Shown here one piece after another: positions 10,964 to 23,717 of a stretch of 64,000 nucleotides of DNA. The position numbers were made by a program, and so were the translations under genes. The first letter of the stretch is position 1; every line of letters begins with the position of its first letter. Below the pieces are notes generated by a model. It ran no database searches. It saw only the letters and a program-made list of their open reading frames with translations, and was not told where the DNA came from. The stretch is from Pyrocephalus nanus (taxonomy: Eukaryota; Chordata; Aves; Passeriformes; Tyrannidae), in NCBI GenBank assembly GCA_038380795.1, contig CM076261.1:13689226-13753225 (forward strand). The letters run 5' to 3'.

Positions 10964-12704
10964 CTGTGCCTCTTTCTGTCTTCCTGTATTCTGTTTTGAT
11001 GAGTGTCAAGCTTTTCTCTCTCTTTTCAGAATGGTAATGACAGCATTAGGAATTCAGAGGTCAGGATCCAGTTCATGAGTGGCATTACAGGATATCTTAC
11101 AGCTGCAGACAAGGAAAGATCAGGATTTGGCCTTTTGCCTTTAGTACCCAAAATCCAGTTAATGCACTATTGAAATTGTTCGGGTTTTTTCATCAATTTA
11201 TTTCTTCCTTCTCTCTTTACCTTTAATATTGCCGACTGCCTTGATGCTAAACATAAAGAAATTTTGGGTCTTTATCACAATATGAAACAAACTGATAAGC
11301 TATATTGAGTTGCTGCACACTGAGTCGACGTAGAAATCCCGGAGTGAAATTCTCTTTTCTATAAACATGTTATTTTTATTTTATTCAATAATGTAACTCA
11401 GGCCAACATATGCTTAGACTAATCTCTCTTTTGGAAACAAAACAATATTCATATACATTTCCATATATATCAGCAACTTTGTCTTTTTATTCTAATAAAT
11501 TTGAAGAAGGTTGATAATGAACCACGACAGGATACTGTCCCTGCTTTTCTATGTTTTTCCTTGTAAAGCACATTTTGCTTTACAAATGGAAAAAAAGCCT
11601 AACAAACCTCAAATATTTTCCTTCCTTTCTTGTTAAACTTATTATTATGAATAAAATATAATTCCAGAGGCAAAATGGAAATGCTGGTTCTAAACATAAT
11701 TGTGCTAGGGGTTTTAATAGCCCTAAATATCAGACTGGAGCAAGAACTGGAAGCCAGCATAGTTTTTTCTGTGCTAAAGTACTTTAGATGTCTTCAATTA
11801 CCTCAATCAAAGGTCAGGATTCTTTCCTTATTTGCTTTATCTTAATGCAGGAATCTGAATTTGATTTTTTTCTAGTTAGAAATGGCTGTCTGAACTTCAA
11901 TTTATTTTAGCTTCAAAAACTTAATTTTCTCTGCTCTAAATTAAAAATTCTTTGTTTTCAGACTTTACTACTTACTGTACCTCCAAAATGAAGTCTTAAT
12001 TACTACTTATTTGTGTCACTACAGGTAAAATTTGAGAAGAAATTCCCTTATTTTCTGAAAGGTTTATTATTACTTAAAGAAGCTATATTAATTTCAAGGC
12101 TGCTTCACATGGAGTTTTATATATCACTAAATATAATGATAAAAGATCCATTCATCACAGTTGTTACCTAAATTATTCTGAACCAATAGGTCTACCACAT
12201 ATTATTAAAACACTCAAAAAAATTTGTATTTTACATTCTGAATAAAAGGATATTGCCATAGTTATGTGTCTCAGCACTATTAGACAACCCTTTGCCTATC
12301 TGCATGCTCTGATTAAATTTCTTTCCCCTGTAAGGGATTCCTCACTCCATCACAGTTTCCAGAGGTCATTTAAGTTCCACTTATGTTCAGCTTTGTAAAT
12401 TGCCTGTCCCTGGTGTCACACTCTTAACCCCCTGACATCTCAGAAAATATTAAACTTTAAAGTACAATATAATGGTCATTCCCGGGGCTGTGCCGTGTAT
12501 CTTGATTAGCTTGACTAGGCAAAGCAATACCCAGGGCAGCAAACTACCAGGGGCATATGCCTTCTCTGGGTATACACAAGACTGACTGATGCTGGTAGGC
12601 ATGAATGAATGGTGCAAGTCATCATCCAGTGACAGCAGCAGTAGCCCACCCTAGAGACACCAGTTATTACTATATTGCCTAAAGGAGCTAGATCTCTTTT
12701 TTGA

Positions 12705-12758
12705 GATCTCAGTTTACCTCCTGGTCTCAGTTTACCTCCTGATCTCAGTTTATCTCCA
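12705..12758. repeat. Three tandem copies of an 18-bp unit
   Basis: Units at 12705, 12723 and 12741 follow the pattern GATCTCAGTTTACCTCCT. The second unit differs at one position and the third at two. A short minisatellite in noncoding sequence. Confidence 0.9.
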
Positions 12759-15380
12759 GGGTCATCTCATTCGTTTGAATGTAAGTCCCTTCCTGCAGAA
12801 GCCACACCCTAAGTCTGGGACTCACCTTAATGCTCAGTGACTCCCCAAACTGCATTTTCCACTAGTGTCCCATAAGCCTTTGTCTCTGTATGGTTGTCCC
12901 TGGGTTATGGCTAATAGATTACGGCATAACAGTCTGTGCAAACTAAACCTCCATAACCTTGGACAATTAATTATACAATTGCCTCTAAAAATAGTGAAGC
13001 TCATTTTTCTGTCAGGCACTGAAAATTTTGTCTTCACTTTGTGTTTAATCTTACATCAAATATTCTTGACTCCATGTACATCTCCATCCTCAAATGTTGT
13101 AGTATTCTGTCTCTACTATTAGAGAAATAGCAAATATAATGTAAAAAGAAAAAAATGGTTGTTCCTTGGTTGTTTTGCTGCTTTTAAAAATCAGCCATTG
13201 GCTTCGCTCCTTTCTCAGAACACAGATTTGGGGATTACATGTTGATTGTCTGCTGTGAGCATGCATCATAACAGAAAGTGCCAAAACCGTTGTGACAAAA
13301 CTGTCTCTCTAAACCCCACTGTTGCATCTAAATATTTTATATGCCCTGTGCAGGCAACGCAAAGTAATGTAAAGTACTTTCACTTGATTGTTGTAAATTA
13401 TGAAACAGCTCCAAGTTTTCCCAAAACCCTAGGTGAAATGTAAGAACATTTGCCAAGATGTGTCTTGCAAATAAATCAGCTCTACCTATACAAGGAGAAC
13501 AATTTAGACAGATGGCCATTTAGGGACCACTATTTCACTAGGGGGGAAAAAGATAAGAAAATGGAGAATAGATCATTTTAGGGCAAATCTTATGACATTA
13601 TGGCAATGCAAAATATGCAATTGTTCTTTCTTTATTGTAGTATGAATTGAAAATGCTAACTACCTGAAAGGGGAAGATAGACATAGCTACAATATTAAAA
13701 TTATAATGGTAATAAATGTGGTGCCATTTGATGTATTCATAATAGCTGCTTGTCTACCCATATTGGGTGATATCTTATGTGCTATATTACATGATCTTAA
13801 ATTGCTAAGGACTGGAATATATAAAGGTTATATTCCTTGGAAGACATAAGCAAAAATAACTTCTCATTCTCTTAACACACAGTTTGCTATCTGATTTGAG
13901 AACTCCTCTTCAAAAAGGATTTTTCCAAATCACAGAGTAATTGCATTTGAATTTCCAAATCATACACATAACTGGAAGAGGAATGAAAACAATCAATTTG
14001 TGGTAGATATATTTAAAAGAAAGAACCCAAACTCCTGTATATTTTTGTACAGGTTTCCTTGTAAGGTGTGGCATATATGGTAAAAATTGTTCCAGTTCTT
14101 TATAAAGAACATGACATAAAAATTATTATTCACTAAGTCATGTCCTATCAGGATGACTTTCCGTAACATTTTTTTAGGAAGTTATTGGTTTTCCCTGCAG
14201 AACATTTCCAGTTGGTAACTCACCTGAGTAGGAGTAATAAATGAGTGCAGAGGGCTCTTCTTGCCACTGAAATTACACTAAGATAATTTTTGCCTACATT
14301 CCCCTTGAGTGGCGTATTATTTGAACTCATTGTGCTCTGTACTCCTACAGCATGTGTCTGCTTCCACAGCCTGCACAGGAACCACATTTTTTCAGGGATG
14401 CATTTGGAGGACAGTTCCAGAAAATGCTAGGATATTTGGACTCACAAGTCTACTTACTGAATGCAGCCTGCGTTCCCAAGTTGTTTGGTTGCACTCAAAA
14501 CCCTACCATTGTCACACCGTTAGCATGTACTGCTCAGATCATAGCATTCATATCAGTTCATCTTCTTTCATAAAATCAGAATCAGTAATTCCAACATACT
14601 AATGTTCTGGCTACCTCTCAGCAAAATCTGTAACAATATACACACGGGGTCTAAATTAGTCCCCTTCAGTCAAAGTACAGAATTACATCACTGGAGTTGG
14701 TTTTGAGAGCAGTATAGGGAAAATTTAATCAGTGGAAATAGTATAAAAACCAAAGACAGACTGCATTTTCCAGCTGCTCTTTAGAAATACACAAGAAAGT
14801 CACAGAAAAAGAGTGACTGGAAAAGAAGAATAAAAGTTCAGAATTAGAAAAAGCTGAACAAACCCTAATGAAGTAGCTAATTCACTCCAAAGAATCAAAT
14901 ATGAAACAGTGGAAATCTACTCTTATGGACTAGCCATGACTCTATAGGATGTACATTTTCTGAGGTTGCTACACAAGGCTAAGATTTCTTTTAGGGATAA
15001 CTACATAGAACGTATTAATATAATTATTGCTGCTTTTCTTTTTCACACATATCTGTACCTTTTTTTTTGTTTTCTTAAAAGTGCTTGTTTCTCGTGAATT
15101 CTTTTGTATGTCACAGAGAAATGTTATGTAGACATATGTAACATATCTATGGTATGGCTTATAATAAGTTCTTCTGATAAGTACTTAGGCCTAAGAATTT
15201 ATGATAGACCTATTCCCCCACCCATCCCACTCTTAACAGAGTTTTTCTTGATTTATGCCAAAATTGAACCTTTTTGTCTGCATTTTCTCTCACCTTCTTT
15301 CCTCTGACACAGCAGCCTGATAGAAAAAGTCTCCCAAAGTTTTTATGTCAGTATTTAGTTGGCTTTTGTTATTTTTCTCC

Positions 15381-15405
15381 ATACATAGACATAGACATAG
15401 ACATC
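15381..15405. repeat. ACATAG hexamer microsatellite
   Basis: About four ACATAG units, followed by a loose TATGTATG-rich stretch to about 15432. Confidence 0.8.
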
Positions 15406-18400
15406 CTATACATATAGGTATGTATGTATATGTACACCTACACATGAAAGTAAACTATTTTAATTATTTGTGCCATATCACTAAATACTGCACTAACCGT
15501 GCAGGTTTTTTATTACTCTCCATATTTAAATATTTTCTTGTTTATACTCTATGACATATTGTGGCAATAGATAAACAACTTGAAAGTAATTAGCACAAGA
15601 TATTGATATAGGATGATTAATGTAGCAATTAGTATAGGGCGTGAATTTTTATAAAGTATTTAAATGTGAAATTGAAATTTTCAAAGGAGCTCAATATACA
15701 AATAAGTATGTAATCTTCTCCTTTGTGACGTTACATCCTTCTCACTAATGAAACAGTAAGTTCCAAAAGAAAAAAAAAAACCACTATTTCTTACGAAATT
15801 GTCTTCAATATCCTAAATATTTTAAGGCTTTCTGAAACAGTGTACTATTGATGCAACTGCCTGACCCAAATTCCACCTTCTATCAGATCAGTATTTCTGC
15901 CCCACGGAATGAATGAATCATTCCAAAAGAAAAGAAGTCTCTCACTTATCAGGGGACAGATGAATGTCATGTCTCCTGATGGTATTTTAAAAGAGAGCTG
16001 AGAGCAGCAGCCACCCTTAGTTATGCAAATTGTAAATAGTCCTTTCAGTAATCTGACTGATACGTTCAGTGAAGTGCTATAAGGACTGTAGGCTTCATTT
16101 CAAAATGCAACCCAAAACATAGTTGTGTTTTGGTCAAACACCATGTATTCCACTGTTCATGTATGCAAATTGTTGCTACCACTACACTAATCAAAAAAAA
16201 AAAAAAAAAAATTCACAGAAAAAATAACATGAGAGATAGTAAATATCATAAACAAAGACACCCTCAAAAGATTCTTTTTTCCTCAAGATTAGATTTGTCT
16301 ACAGACACTATCTCCAACCCTGGGATGCCAGAAATTATCTGGGTGTAACAAAAGGCTTCCAGTCTTGGTTTTCTGTTCATGAGGCTCCCTGTTTATCTTC
16401 AAATGAGAAAGGCTTTGAAATACTGCATTTGCTTATCTTCAACTTCTAAGCTTTGGTGTTGTCATAGTGCTCAATTATTTCTTACAGTAAAATACGAAGA
16501 ATTAATTACACTATCCTGGTGAGTACCCAGTATCTTTCCTAAGAGCCCATAATAAAACAACTTGAAAGATATCAAATGAAATAAAATACTATCATGAGTT
16601 AAGATTGCATTCACTGGGTGTCATTTTTATTTACTTTTTTTGTTAGCTCATCTGAATATTTTATTTCTTTACTTTGTTCATTCAAATTTTAATTATTATT
16701 TGATCCCCCCTCGAATTATCTCTGCCTTCTTTTCTTTTCTCTGTTTTACATTTCCCTTCTGTGCCTTTGCCATTTTTTTCACCTGCATTTAAAAAAAAAG
16801 TTTCTTTTTCAGAATCCTAGCTGGTCATATTATTATTTCTTTTTAAATATCTCCTCAGTTATGTTTCTGTCTGCACTTGTGATCTTGCTTTCTATTGTTT
16901 CTCTTTATTATTAATGACAGACTTAATAACTACTAACACAGGTCAGTGGAAAAGGTTCATATCGTTATTTTTGGCTCTTCTGCTCTTCATTATTTACCAA
17001 CGCAGAGAGTTTTTCCTTTCTTTTTTTTTCTACATAAGGAAATGAAAATGTGAATAATAACACACTGCACACAAAACACTACAGTTCTCCATATTTTCAG
17101 GACAAACTTCTGGTTTTGTTCATACTTGTTTTTACTTTTAAGGCCATTTTTATTGTGCAAAAAATAGTTCTAATCCTAACTGTATAGATTAATATCTCCA
17201 TGAAAGAGTATTAAATGCTAAATTCAAGTGCAATTACATTTCATCTGGTAAATTAATTTCATCTAATGACTCTATATTTTTATGCATATAAATATTGGCA
17301 TTGCATTCTCTCTGCTAATGAAGTCTAATTAGAACAATGTTTCTTTCATAGAATTTCTTACAGTATTTTCTTTAAATTTCTGTTGCCTCTACATTTGTAA
17401 TGGTTTTATCATATTTTTATATTTCCAGTAGTTGGCAAATGGGTATCCAATCACAATGCAATTTTTAAAAAAATATTTCCTATGAGATATATCACTCAGA
17501 TCACCTATATATGCACAAATTCCCTCTGCAATTAGACGAGATGTCTGTAAGCAGATACCTCCAGTACTGTAGCACTTTGTAGCTGTGGTTGACAGCAGGA
17601 ATGAACATGCAGTGGGCACACAGCTTTACTGCAAGTGGATTCATAGTGCAACCCAAGCTGATGTGATGCTGTTGCATCACACTGGCTTTGTCAGTCCCAC
17701 TCTCACTGCTACTGTCATAGGCAGCAGAGGTTAAAGCTGACTCATTGTAAAGCCATGCCTCTGGCTGCAATGACAGATATGCCCTTTTTTTACCTAAGAA
17801 GCTGTACATCCACATAGCACTGTAACGATACTTTAGCTTCTTGTATTCCTATACTGATAGAGACTCAAGGAAGAGTTTTATTTTTTTTTTAAATTTAGTC
17901 CATGCCATTTTAACAATCCTGGTTTTATTTCCTTTTTTCATCTTTGTGTTATCATAATGTGTTTCATGGAGTTATATAGAATTATAAAGGAACTGAAATA
18001 AATATTTCTGATCCTGTGAATCATCTAAACTCATTACTACTGAAGCTCTGCAAGTTTTTCTCTTTTTTTTAAAAATTTTTTCTAAAAAATTTATATTTTC
18101 TAAGGCAACGCAGTTAGTATGTAAGAATTCATTGTATTTTATTAATTTAAAGGGAAAAATTTATATGAAAATTATTTATTTTGCATTTCGCAAACACTAC
18201 ATTAATGTAGAAATATAAAATTATCAAAAAACAAGTTTGTCTTTAGTGAAATGTTATGTTTAAAGTATTATTCTGACAGGAAGTATTCCAGATTAAGTAC
18301 ACTTTTAACCCACACAAGTTTAGGCAATTATCTAAGCTAGAAGCATTGACACCAGTTTTCTTCCATAGTAAAGGATAGAGCTAGACCTCTCTAAGGGACA

Positions 18401-19522
18401 ATCCAGATTACCTAAGATTTGAACTATCCTTCTTAGACCACCCATTTCTCTGCTGAAATTATGCAAAATAAGTGAAGTGATAACCAGTGATAACAATCCT
18501 ACTTTAGTTCTGTTTGGGCTATGTCACAAATGAGTGGAATTATTGCCTGTAAAAACAAAACACACTGCATGTTAAGATTTTTATTCCCCACTCCAAATTT
18601 TTTTATCACATGTACCATATGAAGAATTTCTGACTTTTTAGTACAGATGAACATGGAGAGAGAGAGCCTAATATGCCATTTCTTCATCAGCTGTGCATTG
18701 GGAACAGAAGCATAAGCCCAAAACAGTTCCCGTAGAGGGTCTCAAAATATAGAGCCTGGATATTTCTATCAAAATTCGAATAACAGAATTGTTTCATAAT
18801 TTAGAGCCCATCTGGACCTGAGCCTAGATTTTCTGCCAAATGAGCACCTTGCCTAGGTAATGAGTTGTGAATTTTATGGTATCACATATTTATTAAATAT
18901 TGAGCATGTAGCACTGTGAACTTATGTCATGCTTTAAGAATACATAATAAAATACAGTTCACCTCCCCAGTTCCGTGATGAGATTGTAAAGGGCAAAACA
19001 GGACATTGTTTCAGAAATTAAAGACATGAGGAAATAATGAAGAAAGGGGGAAAAGCATAGAGCCTTTTTTCAATGAACCTTATTTGACAGCAAAAACGTG
19101 TTAGCCTTGGCAGGGAAAAGAATCAGACTTTCCAAACCACATCATGAGAGAAAGCAGGAAAGTTAATTTGGGAGAAAAAAATATCTAATGCACAGAGAAG
19201 AGAATAGGGAAAGAGAATTTATCTGAAACATCTGTCTCTACATCTCCTGATCAATTAATCTAATGACATCTTTCTAGAACTCCTGCATTACCTTCAATTT
19301 GGGTTACTGTAAATAAGACTGACTCATTTAAGAAGTCAATTTACTAATAATTAATTTTTTTTACATCTCTATAAATCTATTGAACAGCATATGATAGAAG
19401 TCAGATCATCATCATCAACTTCTTTCCTTCATTTTCTACCTCTTATTTGATTATCAATCAATTAAAGTATGTTCGATAGCTTGTGCTTCACTATATACTA
19501 ATTCACTCTTTGTCAAAGAACT

Positions 19523-19626
19523 TTGTTTTGGCTTGGTTTTTTTTCTGTTTTGTTTTGTTTTATTTTTGAGGGGGCGGGGTGGTGTTGGTTTCCTTTTGCT
19601 TGTTTGTTGGATTGGTTTTGTTTTTT
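19523..19626. repeat. T/G-rich low-complexity tract
   Basis: About 100 bp dominated by T and G, with GTTTT units and a G-rich core (GAGGGGGCGGGGTGG) near 19568-19582. Confidence 0.85.
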
Positions 19627-21166
19627 AAATTGATTTTCTGTTTTAAGAACCAGAAGTTCTTTTTTTTTTGGAGGGGGTGAAGATAGGTGTAGATATAATA
19701 AAATATCAAGAAGGCTGACATGGTTAGATGTATGAAAGAGGCAAATAGCTCTGGAAAAGATAGTTTGGATACTCAGAAAGGAGATAGAAGGACATCTGTC
19801 TCAAATAGTGTTATGAGAATCCTGTTAATTAACAGGACATGAACATTCAGTCTGCTCAAGATTGGAAAAATAATACTCCGTATCAGCTTTCTGTATCAGT
19901 TGTTTGAGTGAGATCTGTGTAATTAGGGAGATCTAAAATTCTTTCAGCTGGATAAAAGTCTATCTGAGGTAGATACCAGTTGGTTTTCTATGCAGCAATA
20001 CTCGAAAAGTCTGTTGGGGTTTATTTTTATTTTTTTAACTTTAAAATGTGTGGATGTGCCATTACAGCCGTTCTTAAAAATCTCTCCTTATATGCGCAAC
20101 TAGTTTATAACAACCATAAGAATCCAGAATTAGTAAGAAAACAAAACAATAGTTTATTCCACAGTAGCATTTTCTGTCTGCTCTTCCAAGCAGTTAAAGA
20201 ATTTAGGAGAAACAAACAAACAAACAAAAAATTGACATTTTCACTATAATTTTCATTAAATGAAATTGAAAAAAGTAAGGAGTACAAAAATAAAGAATGG
20301 TCACTGTACAACTGTATAAGAAAGTTATTTAAAACTCTAAATATTTTACTTCCAATTGGAGCATATCTGACAAGCAAATTGTAAAATATCTATTTATCGT
20401 CAGCTTTTTTGTCACTTTAAATTAAATATATTTAAAAATAAGTAATAATATATATGGTGATCATATTAACTCAGTAAAACTGTACTTTGTTCATAGTACA
20501 AAACCTGCATGATTACAAATACCTGGTAGAGATTGTTTGCTTGTTTGTTTTTAAAATTCAAAATTCTTGGTGGTTTTTTTGTTCATGTGTACTTATTATG
20601 AGGAAAATATACCTTATAACAAAGGTGCTTTATTGGCTGTAAAATTCAAATAGATACATTCATATAAAAGAAACTGCTTAACCAGCACATAATGATCTAT
20701 AACAGCATAACCACTCTGTTTCTTTATATTAAATCAGTTTAAGTTGAAATGGTACTTCATCTTTCCCTGTTTTTGTCCACTATCTATAATATATGACTCA
20801 CCATTGAGGTAAAGCTCATTGCTATATACTGTGTTCTGTAAGGTGTGATGGATAAGAAAAAGCCAAGGTATCCAGCATGTGTTAATATAAAACCTGGCAG
20901 TCATTTTGTAAACATAGATTGTCATGGCCACATCTTGTGTTTGCTTATAGGCAAAATCACAATAAACAGTTCTAATTCAAAGACTTTTCTCAAGAGGACA
21001 GACTTCATGTAACTTCAGAAGATTAGTTGTTAAAGCACCCCACCAGTTCTGTGGGAAAAAAAATACTGCAAATATTGAAAAAAATGTTTTCAGGATGATG
21101 CCATGAAAAGTGTACAGGATTTTGAAAGGACCTAACAATATAGAAGAGATAATTAAACCACTGAGA
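19627..21166. other. AT-rich noncoding sequence, no gene seen
   Basis: No gene or known repeat found. A short (AAAC)n run lies at about 20211-20228. Small open frames near 19980-20377 overlap on both strands and show no motif. Confidence 0.6.
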
Positions 21167-21222
21167 TTTTTTTGTTGGTTTTTTTTTTTTTTGTTGGCTT
21201 TTTGTTTGTTTGGTTTTTTTTG
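21167..21222. repeat. T/G-rich tract beside a CR1 3' end
   Basis: A 56-bp run of T with GTTGG and GTTTG interruptions. It ends directly at the tail-like sequence of the minus-strand CR1 that follows. Confidence 0.85.
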
Positions 21223-21224
21223 TA

Positions 21225-21640
21225 ATAGAATAGTAGAATCATCTAGTTTGTTTAAGATCCTCACGTTCCTGTAAACCTGGAACCACATGTTTTTTGAACA
21301 CTTCCAGGCATAGTGATTCTACCACTTCCCTGGGAATCCTATTTGAGTGCTTGTCAACCCTTTTCACGAGCAAAATTTTCTTAATATGCAATCCAAACAT
21401 ACCCTGTTGCAGCTTGAGACTATTTCCTCTTGTTCTGTTGCTTATTACCTGGCTGACTCCCATCTGGGTACCATCTCCTTTCAGGGAGCTGTAGAGAGGA
21501 ATGAGGCCCTCCCTGAACCTCCTTTTCTCCAGTCTAAAAAGTCACAGCTCCCCCAGCCACGCCTCATAAGACTTGTGCTCCAGACCCTTTATCAGCTTCT
21601 TTGCCCTTCTTTGGATAGTCTTCAGAAAGAGCTTCTGTTC
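21225..21640 (-). mobile_element. CR1 LINE 3' end, 5'-truncated
   Basis: On the minus strand this is the last part of CR1 ORF2 plus the short 3' UTR. Plus-strand landmarks of the reverse complement are TAGAATCATCTAG (tail and UTR), ACCACTTCCCTGGGAATCC, TTTCCTCTTGTTCTGTTGC, CTCCTTTTCTCCAGTCTAAA and CTCATAAGACTTGTGCTCCA. The corresponding protein includes the [11 protein letters not shown]-like and LF--RTRGN-like C-terminal blocks of ORF2, interrupted by shifts. CR1 copies are usually 5'-truncated like this. The terminal octamers are reduced to AATAGAATAGTAGAATCAT. Divergence is moderate. Confidence 0.88.
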
Positions 21641-23179
21641 TTGCAATAAGAACAATAAAAACAGTCACTTTTGTCAACATCACTGACTTAACATTTTTGA
21701 GAAAACTGCATCTTTTTAAAATATTTTTTCTCTTAACAAATCAGGTAGTTGAATACTGATAGGCAGGTGGTGAAATAGTTAGATGAAAAAATTGTATATA
21801 CATATATTGATATTTTTTCCTACACACTGATCCATGAAAGCAGTAGTCCCAGAACAAAACTCTGTGGGAGAAGTCACACTGAAATTGGCTCAAGTCTTTC
21901 AGCATTGCACAGTCAGCACTTTTCCACTCTGTCCTTTAGGAATACTTCTTATTGTTGAAAAATAAAACAGTCTTAATACATATTAATTCCTTGACTTCTA
22001 TGTTAAAACTGCATCTAGTAGCAATTGGACTGATACTGTAATTTTTTTATAAATGGTACACCATCATGCAACCACTTTGAATAAAGTAGGTGTCTAATTA
22101 CCTATGATTAACTACTTCTATTTTCCTATAAGGCAAGGGAAGTATTGTATTTCTTTACCAACACCTGAAATGTCTAATCTGTCTCCCACTACAAGTGTTG
22201 GACATGCCAAGGATATAAACATGTTTTTGTTTTTGTTTTTCCATCACAAAAAACTGTATTCTGAAGGGCCTTTCTAACGTTAAGTTATGAAATCTGAAAG
22301 TTAACATGACACTGATAGTTCAATTTGAGTGGAAATTTGTAACTGAAATGAACTTATTCAAGTCATAGAATCTAAAACTGTTGAGTACAGTCACAAACCA
22401 ACTAAATTTCAGAAAGGGACAGCCACCAAGCAGATCAGTCTCTATATGTAATTATCTTTTTTTGAATTCTGTATATTTAAAATTAATAATTTACTCTTTA
22501 GCAACAGTTTCTGCTCTCTGATAACTACTGAAGTAACCTGACAACAGAACTGCTAAGTGTTACGAAGATACTTAGAATAAAATTCTTTCAGCACTAGTGG
22601 TTTTACTTTTCCACATAGAAAGTCCATTACATGATTTAAAAAGATGAAAAAGAAATCTCCCTGAGGTGAAATCTGAAAGAAACTGGATGAACTGATCCTT
22701 GTTAAGGTACCCTTTCTTGAGGGGTTAATGTGTTACAATCATACATGAGATTAATAAAAATATCAATAGATACACAGTGAGAAGGATAAGATTAACTGCA
22801 TCTCTCTGATTGTCTAAGCTGATTACTTGGACCCCTTCCACCATCAAAGGAAAAGGACAGGCATCTTCAAAGGAAATCTTGCCATCTTCTTCACACAGGG
22901 TGACTCAACCCTTGCAGAGCCTCTGTCTCTCCAGTCACTGTAGGGGAAACCAGAACATTTTCTCGTGTCAGACACTCATTTTAATGCCACTATAAAATAA
23001 TGAAATTATTGTTTGTCTTGTCTACTTGGTATCAAATTGAAGAGATTCATGGGGCATTTAGTCTAACTACAATAGTTCAGGAGGGCATATTCACAACGAG
23101 AGTACACTTATACTAGTGAGAAATGAAGAAGATGTTTCCTGTTTACTGGTTTTGGCTGAGATAATTTTCTTCATAGTAA
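21641..23179. other. AT-rich noncoding sequence, no gene seen
   Basis: Nothing recognisable. The 61-codon frame at 22810-22995 is a slightly GC-richer patch without protein similarity. Confidence 0.6.
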
Positions 23180-23717
23180 TCTTGATTCCTGATCAAAACA
23201 ATTTTGACAGTACAGGGGTATTCCTGTTGTTGCTGAGAAGTGCTTACACAGAGTCAAAGCATTTTATGGCACTCAGACTGGCCCACCAGCAAATAGCCTG
23301 GGGATACACAAGGATTAGGAAGAGAGCCAGGACAGCTAACCCTAACAGAGCAACAGAAATTCCATACCATAGGATACCAATGCTCAGCAATACAATCTGG
23401 GGGAAAAAAGAGGGCTGGGGACAACATTCAGAGTTATGGCATTTGCCTTCCCAGATCATTATTATCTGTGATGGAGCATACTGGGTTGAGTCATTAGAAT
23501 GGCTGAACACCTAACTGCCCATTGGAAGTGGTGAAGGAATTCCTTGTGTTGGTTTGCTTGAAAATGAAGTTTTTGCTTTACCTGTTACACTTTCTTTGTA
23601 ACAGTGCTCTAGTCTTCTCAATTTTACACTTCTGATTCTCTTCCATTCCTGCTGCAGGGGAAGAGAATGAGCTGCTGCATTGGGCTGAGCTGCCTGCCAG
23701 GCTTAAGATATGATGCC
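23180..23717 (+). mobile_element. Avian endogenous retrovirus LTR, copy 1 of a family
   Basis: The sequence is collinear with the LTR at 54800-55357 over its whole length. Shared landmarks are GATCAAAACA (GATGAAAACA in the other copy), GTGCTTACACAGAGTC, GGGACAGCT or AGGACAGCT, ATTCCATACCATA, TTCAGAGTTA, TTGCCTTCCCA, TGGCTGAACACCT and, near the end, GAGCTGCTGCATTGGGCTGAG. It also fits a common bird LTR, recalled as an ERVL-type family whose 3' end carries a GGGGTTAAACCA-like terminus. Here that terminus has decayed to GCTTAAGATATGATG. The polyadenylation hexamer region is eroded. No internal retroviral coding sequence is attached, so it is a solo or truncated LTR. Boundaries are approximate and no target-site duplication was found. 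Confidence 0.75.

Larger units (their letters stand above)
10964..19522. other. AT-rich noncoding sequence, no gene seen
   Basis: About 8.5 kb without a recognisable gene. Local items: a triplicated 18-mer at 12705-12758, a short ACATAG run at 15381-15405, an A run at 16194-16211, and two octamer-like ATGCAAAT sites near 16023 and 16162. Slightly less AT-rich stretches at about 12480-12850, 14330-14560 and 17500-17815 resemble neither CR1 nor the LTR families seen here. They could be conserved noncoding DNA or very old repeats. The minus-strand 104-codon frame at 17501-17815 has no family motif. Confidence 0.55.

Noticed and set aside
10553..11078. Overlapping open frames up to 161 codons on both strands.
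   Set aside because: They are produced by the A/C tract, which lacks stop codons by composition. The proteins are low-complexity on both strands.
16020..16170. Two ATGCAAAT octamers 140 bp apart.
   Set aside because: Two 8-mers in AT-rich DNA are not significant without conservation or binding data.
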